A DNA stretch of 64,000 bases, taken from Utricularia gibba (Eukaryota; Streptophyta; Magnoliopsida; Lamiales; Lentibulariaceae). The translations under genes were made by a program, and so were the position numbers. The notes below the pieces were generated by a model. The model searched no databases. It saw only the letters and a program-made list of their open reading frames with translations, and was not told where the DNA came from. The stretch covers positions 1,488,001 through 1,552,000 of the forward strand of contig NEEC01000016.1 of assembly GCA_002189035.1 (NCBI GenBank), given 5' to 3'. Each line of letters starts with the position of its first letter. Position 1 is the stretch's first letter. Below, one piece after another: positions 1-11,339 of this stretch.

Positions 1-182
1 TTGATTTTTTTTTAAAAATATTAGATGAATTTACTTTTATAACTATAGCTTTTTCAATTCACTAAAAAATATCAAAACCCTATCACAAGAAATATATCAT
101 TTTTAAACCTTTTTTTAAGCAACCACAGTGAATAAACGTATTTTCAAAGATTTATATTTTTTAGACACTCATATGTATTATT
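1..182. other. AT-rich left flank of element A, no gene
   Basis: No supported coding region. This is the pre-insertion flank of the first retrotransposon. The last five bases before the LTR (183-187, GTGAG) are one copy of the target-site duplication. The matching flank on the other side is now about 12.2 kb away because of an inversion. Confidence 0.6.
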
Positions 183-187
183 GTGAG
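183..187. repeat. Target-site duplication of element A, left copy (GTGAG)
   Basis: GTGAG immediately precedes the LTR start TGATAAGG at 188. The partner copy is CTCAC at 12413-12417, which reads GTGAG on the minus strand directly after the LTR terminus CATAACA. The pair shows that the inverted fragment at 12418-12533 is the true 3' end of this element. Confidence 0.8.
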
Positions 188-734
188 TGATAAGGGATAA
201 ATCGGAAAGGTTGCCAAAAATGATCCTGAGGGGATAACGCGAGACGACATATCGATATCTATTAGAAATCTGACAGGTATGGCCATATGATGCAGTCTGA
301 AAAGCAGCCAAATTACGATACAACAGACGGCCGATGTTTGAAAAGCGAGATCATATAGCAGGAGCAGAAAGCAACCGATATTTGCAGACGTCAGAATTTG
401 ATCAGAGTGAGTTCTCATATAAATAGGAAGAATCATGACGAAGGAGGGGGTTGGACACAAAAAAAAAAAGAGAGAAAGACATAGTTCTTAGACTTATAAC
501 CTCGTCTTTCCCCCCACCCCCTCCCCTTTTTTTTTGAATCTAGTGGAAATCTTTTCCGGCGAGCTCTGGCAGGTCTATGGTTTTTCCACTTCTCGGCAAT
601 TTCCACATAAAAAACCCCTGTTCATTCTTGTTTCAATCGAACCAACTACGAAAAACGCGACTAAGTGTGGCAATTTCGATTGCACTTATCACCTTAAATC
701 GGTCTTATACCGGATACCGATTTCACCCATAACA
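188..734 (+). repeat. Left (5') LTR of element A
   Basis: 547 bp running from TGATAAGG to CATAACA. It aligns with the right LTR from 9125 and with the LTRs of element D. A TATA-like box (ATATAAATAG) lies near 418-427, in the same context as the TATA boxes of the other LTRs. The LTR is followed at once by the primer-binding site. Confidence 0.85.
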
Positions 735-738
735 TTTT

Positions 739-756
739 TGGTGCCCACCGTGGGGC
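739..756 (+). other. Primer-binding site of element A
   Basis: TGGTGCCCACCGTGGGGC lies five bases after the LTR end. The same motif (GGCGCCCACCGTGGGG) follows the 5' LTR of element D on the minus strand and, slightly changed, that of element E. The position is diagnostic; I did not identify the priming tRNA with certainty. Confidence 0.7.
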
Positions 757-812
757 CTTGTTCCACAGCCCCACTCGAGAAACCCACAAGAACCACCCGT
801 TAATCACGGATC

Positions 813-2130
813 ATGGTGGAAAATAGCACAGCCACTGACCCGACTCAAGACGGAAGCGCCGACGCGCAAGACCTCGGCCTTATGATCACCAGCAGGGAGC
901 AACTGAAAGCCCTGCTAACGGAAATCCTCGCCGACCTCCGGGCACCTTCAGGCCTCAACTCCAACGCCCAAGAGGGAACACCCGAAACTGCACCACGAAC
1001 GGAGAAACAACCTCTTATTCCGGATTACCCCCTAGACACGGAGACTGAATCGGAAACCAAGGAGGAGATGCTGCGAAGAATGAGGCGTAACCAAGTCATA
1101 TATGAGCCAGGAACTGATAGGGAAAACATGGCTGGAAAAATATTGGAGGAAAGGGAAGAAGAGCTGAAAAGAGAATTGGATCAGATCCGGGAAAAACGAA
1201 AGATCATCGCCACTCGAACGCCACTGGGAAAGAAAGAGAGTAGGGGCTTTAGAGACACTTTCGACCAGAACGTCCACACCGGAAGAGGAGACGTCCTTGC
1301 CAACATCGATTTAGCCTTGAAGAATAATGTTGAAGGAACTGCGAAGACCCTTGCACTTTGTTTTGATCCCTTCTTCGATGAGTTGATCCAAGAGGAGCCC
1401 GAAAGGGGATTCAGAGTCCCCGATGGACTACCCACCTACGATGGGAAGGGAGACCCTATATCTCACGTTACCGACTTCGACATGAGAATGGCCACGGTCC
1501 GGCACTCCGAAGTCATGAAGTGTAAGTTGTTTGCCTGCTCGCTCCAGAAGGGAGCCAAGATCTAGTTCAAATAGTTAGAACCATGTAGCGTGGGATCCTA
1601 TTGGGAGTTGGTGCTACTCTTCACCACCCGATATGCTGTTAACATCGAAGCCTTACCATCAAAGGCAGCGTTGTACTCCATTCGGTATGATCACAGAAGA
1701 GAAAGCTTGAGGAAATTCATCAACCGATTCAACTGCTTGGCACAGGACGTCCAGTTGGATTTGAAGGAAAGGGTGGAAATAATGAAGCGGGCCTTAGGAA
1801 CGTCGAAATTGGGACAGTGTCGAAGTCCCCACCAAAGGATCTTGGAGAATTGCTAAGGAAAATCATGAAGTATATCTGAGTTGATGATGATCTCAGAGCC
1901 GAGATGATCTCAGAGCCGAGATGAAAGGCCGCATGGAGCTCCGCTCAATCCCACAGCAAGAGACCCAACCTAACTGGGGGCCTAGGCCGAATAAGCACTG
2001 TAAAGTGTATCAGGTGGAACCAGCTAGAACAGATGCCCACTGCGAAATACACAAGACCACCAGGCATAAAATTGCCGACTGCCGAGTAATGAAGAGGATG
2101 ATCGAGCAATATCATGCTACCGGGGGATAA
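813..2130 (+). pseudogene. gag: gag of element A (broken)
   Basis: Encodes the capsid/nucleocapsid precursor. The first ORF starts with ATG at 813, opens MVENSTATDP and stops at 1565. The capsid-type helical region continues in another frame at 1590-1856 (motif RRESLRKFINRFNCLAQDV). The C-terminal part (1921-2130) ends with HCEIHKTTRHKIADC, the degenerate Cys/His knuckle usual in Tat gags. The same N-terminus occurs in elements D (48200 downwards) and E (about 33020). Stops and frameshifts at about 1565 and 1856 make it a pseudogene. Confidence 0.75.
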
Positions 2131-2237
2131 ACAACGCGACATGGAACCCCACGTCAACGACGGACCGGAAAAGAGGACGCAACGAACGAACGGGGAATGA
2201 GGGGAACCGATATCCGAAATTCCCCCCAAAACCAGCA

Positions 2238-2765
2238 ATGGTGATCTCAAGAGACAACAGAGAACCAAATCCCGAAGGACAAGACGTACCGGAGAGTTCA
2301 CGGGATGCCAATCAAATGCAGGGCAGTCCCCCCTATATTCGGAAAATCCATATGATATCCGGAGGAACCGAAATAGATGTATCTGGAAAATCACGGAAGA
2401 GATATTTGGATGAAGCCAGAAGAGGAGAAATTTTCGAGATCAGGAATGGTCCGATTGAGAAAGCCGCTTGGGAAAAGGAGGAGATCAGCTTCTCCGACAA
2501 AGACGTCCTGATCGGCCCAGCCATGAGAGATGAGCCCTTGGTGGTATCGGGAATATGCGGGAGCACCAAAGTAAGGAGGATTCTCATTGATCAAGGATCC
2601 TCGTGCAACATCATGAAGAAGGAGGTAGCCGAGTTACTGGCGTCATCTAATGAGGGGAGTATCCACCATGTACGCATGGAATTGTATGTGTTTGACCACC
2701 GGGCTGTGCAAACTATCGGAAAAATAACCCTACCCGTGATGTTTGGAGCGGCAGGGCGGAGCTGA
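2238..2765 (+). pseudogene. Aspartic protease region of element A
   Basis: The retroviral-type aspartic protease would cleave the polyprotein. The segment ILIDQGSSCNIM carries the active-site position, here D-Q-G where D-T-G or D-S-G is usual. The surrounding pattern (VVSGICGSTKVRRILID before, then ITLPVMFG) fits the plant gypsy protease fold. The frame ends with TGA at 2763-2765 before reaching reverse transcriptase, so the polyprotein is interrupted. Confidence 0.65.
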
Positions 2766-2849
2766 ACTGAGAGGTTGGAATTCTTAATCATGGATTAAGA
2801 GGTCTCGTACAACATCATCCTCGGGCGACCTGGCATCAACCAATTCGGT

Positions 2850-3941
2850 ATGTTACCCTCCACTGTGCATTTGAAAATTAAATTCCCAACACCTAAGGGC
2901 ATTTGCACGATGGGTATCGACCAACCAACCGCCCGATCTTGTTATGTATCTTTCTTTCGAGATCCTTGTGCGAAAAGGCCGAGAGTGATGATGGTAGAAA
3001 AGGAGCCCCGAGAACCCCCTAGACAAGCAATGGAACCGATAGGGCACAAGTCGGTACGACTAGTACCAGAGGATGCGCAGAAAGCCACTCGCATTGGCGC
3101 CAATATGGACACGGAATTTGAGAAGAGGTTAGTTGAACTTTTGATGAGGAATGCCGATATTTTTGCTTGGACTGCTGCAAACTTTGTAGGCATTGATCGA
3201 TCCGTTGCTAAGCACCACATTAATATCTACTCGGGAGCAAAACTGGTTCGAAAGAAGCAACGGCATTTCTCAGAGGAAAAGTGCCGAATTATTACGGAAA
3301 AAACAAGGGAGCTCTTGGAAACTGGTTATGTGAAGGAGATCCAATACTCCGAGTGGGTAGCTAACCCAGTCGTCGTCACGAAGCCCGGGGGAAAATGGAG
3401 GATGTGCATTGACTTCACCGACCTCAACGCCTGCTGCGAAAGGGACCCTTATCCTTTGCCGAAAATTGACAAGCTAGTCGACGCCATTGCCGGATCCCGA
3501 TTCCTGAGCACCATGGATGCCTATTCGGGATACCATCAAATTTTCATTGCTGAGAGAGACCAACCGAAAACCACCTTCTACACCAAGGATGAGGTTTACT
3601 GCTACGTGGCCATGCCTTTCGGTTTAAAGAATGGTGGGGCGACTTATCAAAGGTTAGTAAATAAAATATTTTCTTCTGAGATCGGTACCTCATTGGAGGT
3701 ATATGTGGACGATATGATCGTAAAATCTATGAATGAAGAAGACCACTTAGCATATTTGGATTCTTGCTTCTCTCTGTGCCGGTCATACGGGTTAAAACTC
3801 AACCCACTGAAATGTTGCTTCGGGGTGCAAAGCGGAAAATTCCTGGGACATTATCTATCGGAGAGGGGAATCGAGGCTGACCTCGAGAAGATTAAGGCAA
3901 TATGCGAAATGCAACCCCCAAGGACAATCAAGGAGTACTAG
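2850..3941 (+). pseudogene. Reverse transcriptase of element A
   Basis: 363-codon open stretch of Ty3/gypsy reverse transcriptase, which copies element RNA into DNA. Visible motifs in order are KWRMCIDFTDLNA, LDAYSGYHQIFI-like, MPFGLKNGGATYQR and the catalytic YVDD in SLEVYVDDMIVKS, then FLGHYLSERGIE in the thumb. A TAG at 3939-3941 ends the frame before RNase H. The fold is complete, but the copy cannot make a full polyprotein. Confidence 0.85.
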
Positions 3942-4567
3942 AGCCTCACGGGTAAATTGGCTACCCTCAACCGTTTCATATCTCGGTCAACTGATAAGTC
4001 GGCATCCTTCTTCAAGGTCTTGCGAAAGGGAAATGCTTTAGAATAGAACGAGGATTGCCAGATTGCCCTCTAAAAACTCAAGGGATACCTCTCATCCCCC
4101 CACTTCTTGTGGCTCCGAAAACAGGAGAGTCCTTAGGGCTATATCTGTCTATATCGCTCGTTGTAGTCAGCGCGGTCTTGACAACCATTTCGGTGGATAA
4201 ACACTTGCCGATGTATTATGTGAGCAAGGTTCTGTTACCGGTCGAAATCCGTTATTCAATGACAAAAAAATTCATCTTAGCTCTAAAGATGGCGACCACA
4301 AAACTGAGGTCATATTTCCAAGATCGACACATCGTGGTATTCACCAATCAACCTCTGAAGAATATCCTATCTCGACCAGAGATTTCCGGAAGGGTTGCCA
4401 AATGGGTGGTCGAATTGAGTACAATGGATATTGAGTTTAAATCGAGAACAGCAATCAAGGCCCAACCCCTTGCCGATTTTGTGGTCGAAATGACGAGACC
4501 TATAGACCGTTTTGTGGAAGCCAATGATCAATGGGCCCGACATACAACAGTGATGGAGGAGGAATAG
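3942..4567 (+). pseudogene. First RNase H region of element A
   Basis: Follows RT after stops at 3941 and near 4045. The frame at 4055-4567 contains PMYYVSKVLLPVEIRYS, the standard motif of the gypsy RNase H/connection domain, then LRSYFQDRHIVVFTN and ADFVVEM. The start of the domain is frameshifted. It normally degrades the RNA strand of the RNA-DNA hybrid. Confidence 0.7.
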
Positions 4568-5002
4568 ACATCCGAACCCAGGATGAGGAACACATTTATA
4601 TCACGGTGAAATTCTTATTCCCAGCCTCCAACAATGTGGCCGAATATGAAGCCTTGATCGAAGGAATGAAAATTGCCAAGGAACTAGGAGTTGCGGAGCT
4701 CGACGTCTACACCGATTCGCGACTTGTGAGGACACTTCTCGGGTGAGTACAAAACCCATGACTCCCTCATGGCTCTTTACCATACTCAAGTAAAGGAACT
4801 GGCAAAGACCTTCAAGGAATTCACCCTGTCGCACGTGGCACGTGAGGAAAACAGATCCGCAGATAGCCTCGCCCGATTCTCTGCAGGGTTTCATGAGCTG
4901 AGGGAAGGAAGTGTGATGATTCGGTTGCGGGATCAACCTTCAGTGACCTTTCGAGCCGTGAATTATATTACCCAACAACCAAAAAATGATATCTCTCCAT
5001 AG
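4531..5002 (+). pseudogene. Second (archaeal-type) RNase H of element A
   Basis: Motifs NNVAEYEALIEGMKIA and ELDVYTDSRLV match the extra RNase H domain that Tat-lineage elements carry between the ordinary RNase H and integrase. The E in AEYEAL and D in YTDSR are at the expected acidic positions. A frameshift near 4746 separates it from LARFSAGF downstream. This domain is the strongest lineage marker in the element. Confidence 0.7.
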
Positions 5003-5116
5003 CTGAGCCATCTCAATGATTGGACATCGTCCTATGTCCGATACCTACGGAATGGAGAAACACCATCTGATAAATTCAAAGCTCGACAGTTAGAGATTAG
5101 AGCAAAGAGATATACA

Positions 5117-6184
5117 TTGGTAAATGGAATTCTCTATCGCAGATCCCTAGATGGACCCCTCTTGAGGTGCATCGAGGTGAGGCATTCTCAAGAACTTATA
5201 ACCGATCTGCATGAAGGGGAATATGGTAGCCACGTCGGAATACGATCCTTATGCAGGAAAGCCATGAGAACCGGGTATTATTGGTCAACTATGGAGCGGG
5301 ATATTATCGAAATGGTAAAGAAATGCAAAGTATGCCAATACCATGCAAGTACACCGAGAAAGCCGGTACATAACTTGACTTCTCTTCCATTCTCGTGCCC
5401 GTTCGATCAATGGGGAGTGGATATTATGGGGCCATTTCCCCAAACCTCATGCCAACAGAAATTTGTCATCGTGGTGGTCGAATATTTCTCCAAATGGGAG
5501 GAGGCTGAAGCCGTGGCAAAAATATCAAAGGAGACCGTTATTCGATTTCTATGGAGAAATATCTTCATTCGGTTTGGGAACCCTCAAGAGCTAGTGATTG
5601 ATAATGGAACCCAATTCGCTAGAGGAAAAATGGAGGCATTCCTGGATAAATATACGGTCAAGCACAACTTCACCTTGGTGTATCACCCGCAAAGCAATGG
5701 TCTCACAGAAGTAACGAATCGAACGCTCAGGTTAGGTATGAAGACTAAGCTTGAAGATTTTGGAGGATCATGGGCAGATCGCTTGGATGAAGTGTTGTGG
5801 TCATATCGCACCACCCCTCGAATCACCATGGAAGAATTCCCATTCTTATTGGTTTACAGTTTGGAAGTCATATGCCCTATCGAACTAACCCTGAAAAGCT
5901 ATCGGGTAGAGAATTACAACGAAGGGGAGAATGCCGACTTGTGAAAGTTGGAGTTGGAGCTGTTGGAAGAAAAACGGCAAAATGTCTATAGTCAACTAGG
6001 GGCTCATCAAAGAAGAACGAAGAAACGATATAACAAGTCGGTGTCTCCAAGAGAATTTTCTGAGGGAGACTTGGTGCTCCGAAGCATTCAACCACAGAGA
6101 CATATTGGAAAATTAGATCGCAAGTGGGAAGGCCCTTATCGGATTTCAAGGGTAATCGGAAAAGGAGCGTATCGTCTAAAATAA
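5117..6184 (+). pseudogene. Integrase of element A
   Basis: Inserts the cDNA into the genome. The zinc-binding HHCC module is visible (HEGEYGSHVG and CKVCQYH), followed by the DDE core: D in WGVDIMGPF, D in VIDNGTQF, E in NGLTEVTNRTL. A stop (TGA) at 5942-5944 separates the C-terminal domain, which continues at 5948-6184 (LELLEEKRQNVYSQLGAH, KWEGPYRI). The whole domain is recognisable but interrupted. Confidence 0.8.
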
Positions 6185-7059
6185 TTAGATGGCGTGGAAT
6201 TCTCAAGGCCTTGGAATGCATCACACCTACGGAAATTCTATACCTAACTGGCTCAATGACAATCTCCATCACAGGATTGCATAGAATCTGGTATCCTCTC
6301 CCTCAAAACACTCAAGCGCTTGTAAATTCCTCCAGAATGGAGATGAGTAAACAAAACCACAAGCCCTAGCCAAGTCGTGTAAGCCCAAGCAGACCCTAAA
6401 AGATCTAAACCACAAGCCCTAGCCAAGTAACGTAAGCCCAGACGAATCTCCAAAATCGGCATCCCCTACGGGATACAACAAATCAATTCGGGGTCTCCCC
6501 TGGTATATATATCTGATCCCCAAAACCCAAGTGTCAATAACAAGAATAAGCTCTGGTACAATTCAGGCACCGGTTTATATGAATCACACGCGTAAGCCCC
6601 GAAAAGCCCTTAAGTATTGACCTTGTTGTCGAAATCTCGAGGCGGCAAGAGCACCTGAAGTGAATCTCCCCATGTTCAAAACAATGGGATATGGCCAGAA
6701 GAGGGCCCTTTCGGATTGGGGAAGTCGCTCAACCCATGAGGGGTTCCGACCTACTTCCCTAGCAGCGGTCCAGCTCGCATAAGAAAATACTAAGGCAAAC
6801 TAAAATCAAAAAGCCCAACCAAAGGGTTGGTGAAGAGACACCCACCCTCGGATCACAAAAGCATAGGCGAACCTCCCAAGTCTAGGCACGTAATAGACAT
6901 AACAAACCAACTTGGGGCTTCCCCCGATATATGATATCATCAAAGGCAAAAGTGATGTGCAAAAAAGGGAGTAAATTAAAAGAAAACCCCGAACCGGGAT
7001 GCCATAAATGTTCAAGGAGCCCCACAGCAGGGGGAAAATACATCAAGTTAAAGAGATCA
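6185..7059. other. Non-coding spacer between integrase and antisense ORF, element A
   Basis: No supported gene. A related spacer occurs in elements D (46190-46990) and E (about 33740-34860). It contains conserved stretches such as the block around 6640-6780 on the 'CATGTTCAAAACAATGGG' theme. It probably holds the 3' ends of the two convergent transcription units; that is inference. Confidence 0.5.
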
Positions 7060-8614
7060 CTAAAGTGCAAGAGGAGATGGGGGATTAACGGGAGGATTGG
7101 CAGAGAAACCGGTATGTCGCTCCATCTTGGCTCTCAACTTGGCGTCATTCTCTCGTCCTATCTTTGCCTGGATCAGCGCAATCAGCCGCTCCTGATCAGC
7201 TTCGAACCCAAACTCGAGGGCCTGGAAAGTGTCCACGATAACATCAAGCATGTTCCCATCCTTCGTCAAGGGGTTTACCCTGTCGAAGCGTGGATCCATG
7301 ATTGAAAGCCTGAATTCCCGGCTGAACTGTCGCCTCTGACGGTATAGAAGTAAGCCGATTAAGTCTCTTGCATAGATATCGGAGAGTTCGGCAAAACAGG
7401 CCGATTAAGTCTCCTGCATAGATATCGGATCTCAGAGACTTCTACTACTTGATCCTCCCTCGAGGAAGGATCGGCGGCGTCCAGCTGAGCTCCGAACGTA
7501 TCAGCTTGAAAGAAGAATCGAAAAAAGGTTATAATCGGGAATTCGCGATAATTGTTAAATAGGAGACAAACTGGTGCAGGGGAGGGCTCCTCGGGTTCCT
7601 GCATCCTCTGCATCTCGGCAGAGAACCACGCCATCACCAAATCTTCCAGGGAGCTTCTTCGAGCCATCTCTTCAGCTAAAAACAAAAGTAGGGAAAAGCA
7701 ATAAGGCATAGTGCCGATTAAGAGACTCGGGAAAGCTGAACCCGACTACCTCTTTGCCTCTTCGAGGGTTTGTGCGCAACTGCCATAACCCTCTTTTTTT
7801 TTCTTGGGAGCCTTGGTTTGAACAGGTGGGGGGATTGGAGGTGAAGCCGAAACAAGAGGGAAGGATGGAGAGGGGCTAAAAGGAAGGCTTCTCGAATTGG
7901 TGCCGACAAAAGGAATGATATCGGGCCAATGGAGGTCTCGAGAACGACCAATAATACCTGATCTTTTCAACGACTCACCCGAGAACATCAAGGCACGAGA
8001 CTCATACCGAACTGAGCCTCGACTAAGCCTCTCATAAAGGACTTCGTGAGATTCGGAGGAAGAACGATATGCACCAGAGATCTTGATCTTGAAAGGAGTT
8101 GGGGGATCGACTGGGAAGTTCCATCGAAAACCCAAAGGGGGAGCTACCCAAACGAAGGAAGACCACCAATCATGGTGGGTATCGGGGGCTTTAACAACAA
8201 AGTTGGGGTTATCTTCGAATCGGTGGAATTGAAAATGAGATCGACCATCCGTCGGGGACTTCGCTTTACGCACGGCAACCTTGAAGAGATGAAGGAAATC
8301 TACCAGAGTCATAATCGGATCCATACCGGCTGAATAGAAGAGGAAGGTAGTGAAGCAAAATATGGAATTCGGGGCGAGACAATAAAGCGGAATTGCAAAG
8401 GTGTAGAGAAAGCGGACTATTAAAGGATGGAGTGGAAAGCGTAAACCACTCTCGAAATAGGCAAGTGGAATCGGAAGACTGAATGGAGGCAGGGGGTCCT
8501 CGCCTACCCCCTAAGGGATTTCGGCATCCTGAACAGAAAAGAGTTGATACTCATCAGGGATTGAGTATCGAATGCGAAGAGAGGGATATTAAGTTCATTA
8601 GCTCTCCTACTCAT
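7060..8614 (-). pseudogene. Antisense ORF (aORF) of element A, broken
   Basis: Lies on the strand opposite gag-pol between integrase and the right LTR. It starts MSRRANELNIP at 8614 and continues with a conserved block (7746-8324: HDWWSSF, GFRWNFPVD, FSGESLKRSGIIG). Then come an EEMARRSSLEDLVMAWF block (7709 downwards) and a C-terminal block (7299-7060: MDPRFDRVNPLTKD, DTFQALEFGFEAD). The coiled-coil exon present in D and E is lost, and a duplicated piece occupies 7350-7430. Extra ORFs here are known in Tat elements; the sequence resembles the plant 'putative gypsy type transposon' family (Pfam PF04195), an assignment made from memory. Function is unknown. Confidence 0.65.
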
Positions 8615-8893
8615 TTTCGAAAAATCGAAAGAAGCCCCAAACCCTAGAAGAAGGCAGAAGTTAGAGAAGGTAATCGACTCAAAAAGGCGATAGCTACCCG
8701 TGAAAAATTCCCAAAGACCTAAGAGGGAGGTAAGCAACCGTAAGGATGCAAAAAGTTATGGAGAAGGATTGAATACCTGGGAAATCTGTAATCTCCGGCA
8801 GATAACACGGCGGCAAGCATGGCAGAGTTCAGAGAGCGCTGGAATCTCGAGAGCGAACGGAGAGGGCAAAGGAAAGAACTGATGCGAAGGGCG

Positions 8894-8903
8894 CTTACTT
8901 ATA
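8894..8903 (-). promoter_or_regulatory. TATA box of the antisense ORF, element A
   Basis: TATAAGTAAG on the minus strand, followed by GCGCCC, about 280 bp upstream of the antisense start at 8614. The equivalent box in element D (TATAAATAAGCGCCC) is at the same relative place, and element E has TATATAAAC. Conservation supports an internal promoter separate from the LTR. Confidence 0.5.
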
Positions 8904-9124
8904 CGGGAAAGGTTAAGGAGACGAAAAGTCGTGACATTTGAGGTACCAATGATAGGGGATAAATCGGTTAGAGGTAATGTGGCATGCCAATGAGCCGGCG
9001 CGTGGTAGAGAACGGCATTTGGCTTATTCGAGGGGAGCGGCAGCTCAATAATCGGTATCGTAGCAGTTCTGATTCCCCAATTTACCCCGAGAAGGGCTGA
9101 TATCGGTGAATCAGAGGGGCTGAA

Positions 9125-9531
9125 TGATAGGGGATAACGCCAGACGACAGATCGATATCTGTCAGAAATCTGACAGGTATGGCCATATGATGCAGTCTTA
9201 GCCGAATTACGGTACAACAGGCGGCCGATGTCTGAAAAGCGAGATCGTATAGCAGGAGCAGAGAGCAACCGATATTTGCAGACGTCAGAATTCGATCAGA
9301 GTGAGCTCTCCTATAAATAGGAAGAATCATGACGAAGGAGGGGGTTGGACACAAAAAAAAAAGAGAGAAAGAGAGAGTTCTTAGACTTATAACCTCGTCT
9401 TTCCCCCTCCCCCCTTTTTTTTTTGAATCTAGTGGAAATCTTTTTCAGCGAGTTCCAGTAGCTCCGTGGTTTTTCCGCTTCCCAGCGATTTCCATATAAA
9501 AAACCCTTGCTCATTCTTGTTTCAATCGAGT
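9125..9531 (+). repeat. Right LTR of element A, 5' part only
   Basis: Begins TGATAGGGGATAACGCC. It lacks about 45 bp present after the start of the left LTR and stops after TTTCAATCGAG. Everything from here to the LTR terminus is missing and is found inverted at 12418-12533. A TATA box (CTATAAATAG) is at about 9311. Confidence 0.8.
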
Positions 9532-10730
9532 TTTTTAATAAAAGTGAAATAGTTAAAATAAATAAGATATTACAAATCATTAATAATCAATTAGATCTAA
9601 TTTTTTTTAATGTTATTCATATTTTTTGTATATTTAGATTTTATGTGTACTCATTCGACCCATATGATCTCTAATTTCAATATAATATTAGAATGTTTGT
9701 CTTGTGGTACGGATTGGATACCCAAGATGAGTTTCATGTTGATCTGAGTTTTATTTAAAAAAAAGAAAAAATAAGTAGATGCATTAGGATTATATGACAA
9801 AAATTAGATCATATGAGTACTATCTACAATAACAAAAAACTAGTATTAAGGATCAAAGATAGCCAGTATTAAAACAATCAATTTCATATAAATAAATAAA
9901 ATTAAAATAATCAAGTATATAAGGGATTGTATATCATTAATAATCACTAATCTTTTTTATTATAATCTATATATATTATATACTTAGGTTTTGTACTCAC
10001 TCAACTCATCAAATTCTTAATTTCAATAACTAGGTGTTCCAACCATGCCCAATTTTTGATTTTGGACATCTACCGGGAAGGGATGTGTGCGTGCGTGAAG
10101 TTACTTCTTGGTCATGTTGATTACTACTTGGGTAACCTTCATTTCATCCTTACAAACAAAAACACTGCCTCAATACTTTTTGAAACGTATGTGGGAGGTT
10201 TTATTGGGCATTCACACTTCTATTATGCGTGTGAAACTAAGATTTGTTTGTAGGAGGAGTAACATGTTTTTCCAATCCTTCCATATGCATTAAGTGTGCC
10301 ATCGCTGTCTTGACATTGTCCCCACGTCCTTTAGCTTTCACGTGGTATTATCTTTGGATTAAAACATTTATTAGAAGTTATCCATGAGAATGAAGTCTTT
10401 CCTTTCTTCTAGATGCGGGGGGTTTTATTGTCCGAGTGCTGTCCAGCTGTGTTAGGGCATAGCATAAGCTCCAAAAAGAAATAAATGTACCCCATTATTG
10501 TTAATCAGAGCTTCAATATCAAGAGTTAATGGTGATTTTTCACGGTTATGTTGAGGTATGTGTGTTATCATATTATGTGTGAGATTGCAGAGGACGGTGG
10601 AGTGTCCGGAACAAGAAGAAGCCCAGCAGTGGCTCATTAGAGTGAACACCGGTTTTTTTATTCTGGGGGACAAGGAGACGGATGGATGGATAGATTGATA
10701 GATTAGATATGTGCGGTTAGGTTGGCGTGT
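9532..10730. other. 3' flank of GRP-A1 (inverted), no gene
   Basis: No supported coding region. The stretch 10056-10720 is the reverse complement of conserved GRP-A downstream sequence found at 26520-27190 and 56184-56860, including the region around CACGTGATA. The AT-rich part 9532-10050 matches the spacer before GRP-B in the other units. Confidence 0.6.
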
Positions 10731-11285
10731 TCAGTTCACCGGCTCAGTCTCTGCTTCCACTTCTGTCTCAGTCACCACCGCATTACAGCAACCACACCCT
10801 CTTGCGCCACAGCAGTCGCAGTAATCGCCACCGCCACCTCCTCCCCGCCCCGCCGCCCCACCACCTCCCCCTCCCCGCCGCCACCCCACCTCCGCCTCCT
10901 CCGCCACGGCCGCCACCGCCACCACCTCTTCCGCCGCCGCAGCCACCTCCACCTCCTCCGCCGCGGGGACCACCTCCACCCCCACCGCATCTACGCGGCC
11001 TGCATGAGCCACCAGCACCGCCCCCAGGACCGCCACCGCGGCCACCACTGCAGCTGCCGCCCGGGCTCCCAGCAGAACCATCAAGGTGGTCCACCTCATC
11101 CCCAGCTTCGGCAGCTGAGTGAAACAAAACAAGATAAGACAGACATCATCTCCGCGCATTTACGAAAAACAAATCAGAAAACAGTCGATTACATGTGTCG
11201 GCGGTGCTCGTGCTTCCCCGGCAGACGCGAGGAGGACAAGCAGCAAGAAAATCAAAGCAGAGAGAACCAGTTTTGAAGCAGCCAT
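10731..11285 (-). CDS. GRP-A1: secreted glycine/alanine/valine-rich protein, two exons
   Basis: Exon 1 is 11285-11193, intron 11192-11115 (78 bp, GT-AG), exon 2 is 11114-10731; 158 codons. The first 23 residues are a signal peptide (MAASKLVLSALIFLLLVLLA). Compared with GRP-A3, exon 1 lacks one G in a run (four instead of five). Exon 2 is therefore read in another frame, giving Ala/Val/Glu repeats where A3 has glycine. An indel inside the repeat restores the frame, so the Cys-rich tail (DYCDCCGARGCGCCN) and end (ETEPVN) are kept. GRPs are typically cell-wall or secreted proteins; this altered form may or may not be functional. Confidence 0.65.
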
Positions 11286-11325
11286 TATTGGAAACCTAAG
11301 CTCGGGCTGAGTTGGTAAGGTTTAT

Positions 11326-11334
11326 CATTTATAG
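11326..11334 (-). promoter_or_regulatory. TATA box of GRP-A1
   Basis: CTATAAATG on the minus strand, about 41 bp upstream of the ATG at 11285. The same box is at 25925-25933 before GRP-A2. In GRP-A3 the equivalent reads CTACAAATG. Confidence 0.6.
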
Positions 11335-11339
11335 ATGTG

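Larger units (their letters stand above)
188..9531 (+). mobile_element. Element A: Tat-lineage Ty3/gypsy LTR retrotransposon, 3' end detached by inversion
   Basis: The order is left LTR (188-734), primer-binding site, gag, protease, reverse transcriptase, RNase H, a second RNase H, integrase, an antisense ORF, then a right LTR. Two RNase H domains and an extra ORF between integrase and the 3' LTR are known hallmarks of the Tat lineage. The right LTR stops at about 9531; its missing terminal part lies inverted at 12418-12533 followed by the matching target-site duplication. Several in-frame stops and frameshifts in gag-pol show that the copy is dead. Elements D and E in this window belong to the same broader family. 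Confidence 0.85.

Noticed and set aside
7359-8324. Antisense ORFs in the Tat elements as ordinary host genes
   Set aside because: They recur at the same place in three separately inserted elements, inside the LTR boundaries, so they belong to the elements.
10722-11276. Long proline- and arginine-rich ORFs opposite the GRP genes (also at 13457-13789, 26138-26529, 28082-28390, 55594-56192, 63123-63548)
   Set aside because: They are the complementary strands of GGN/GCC repeats, which lack stops in several frames. Promoter, signal peptide and splice sites are on the GRP strand.
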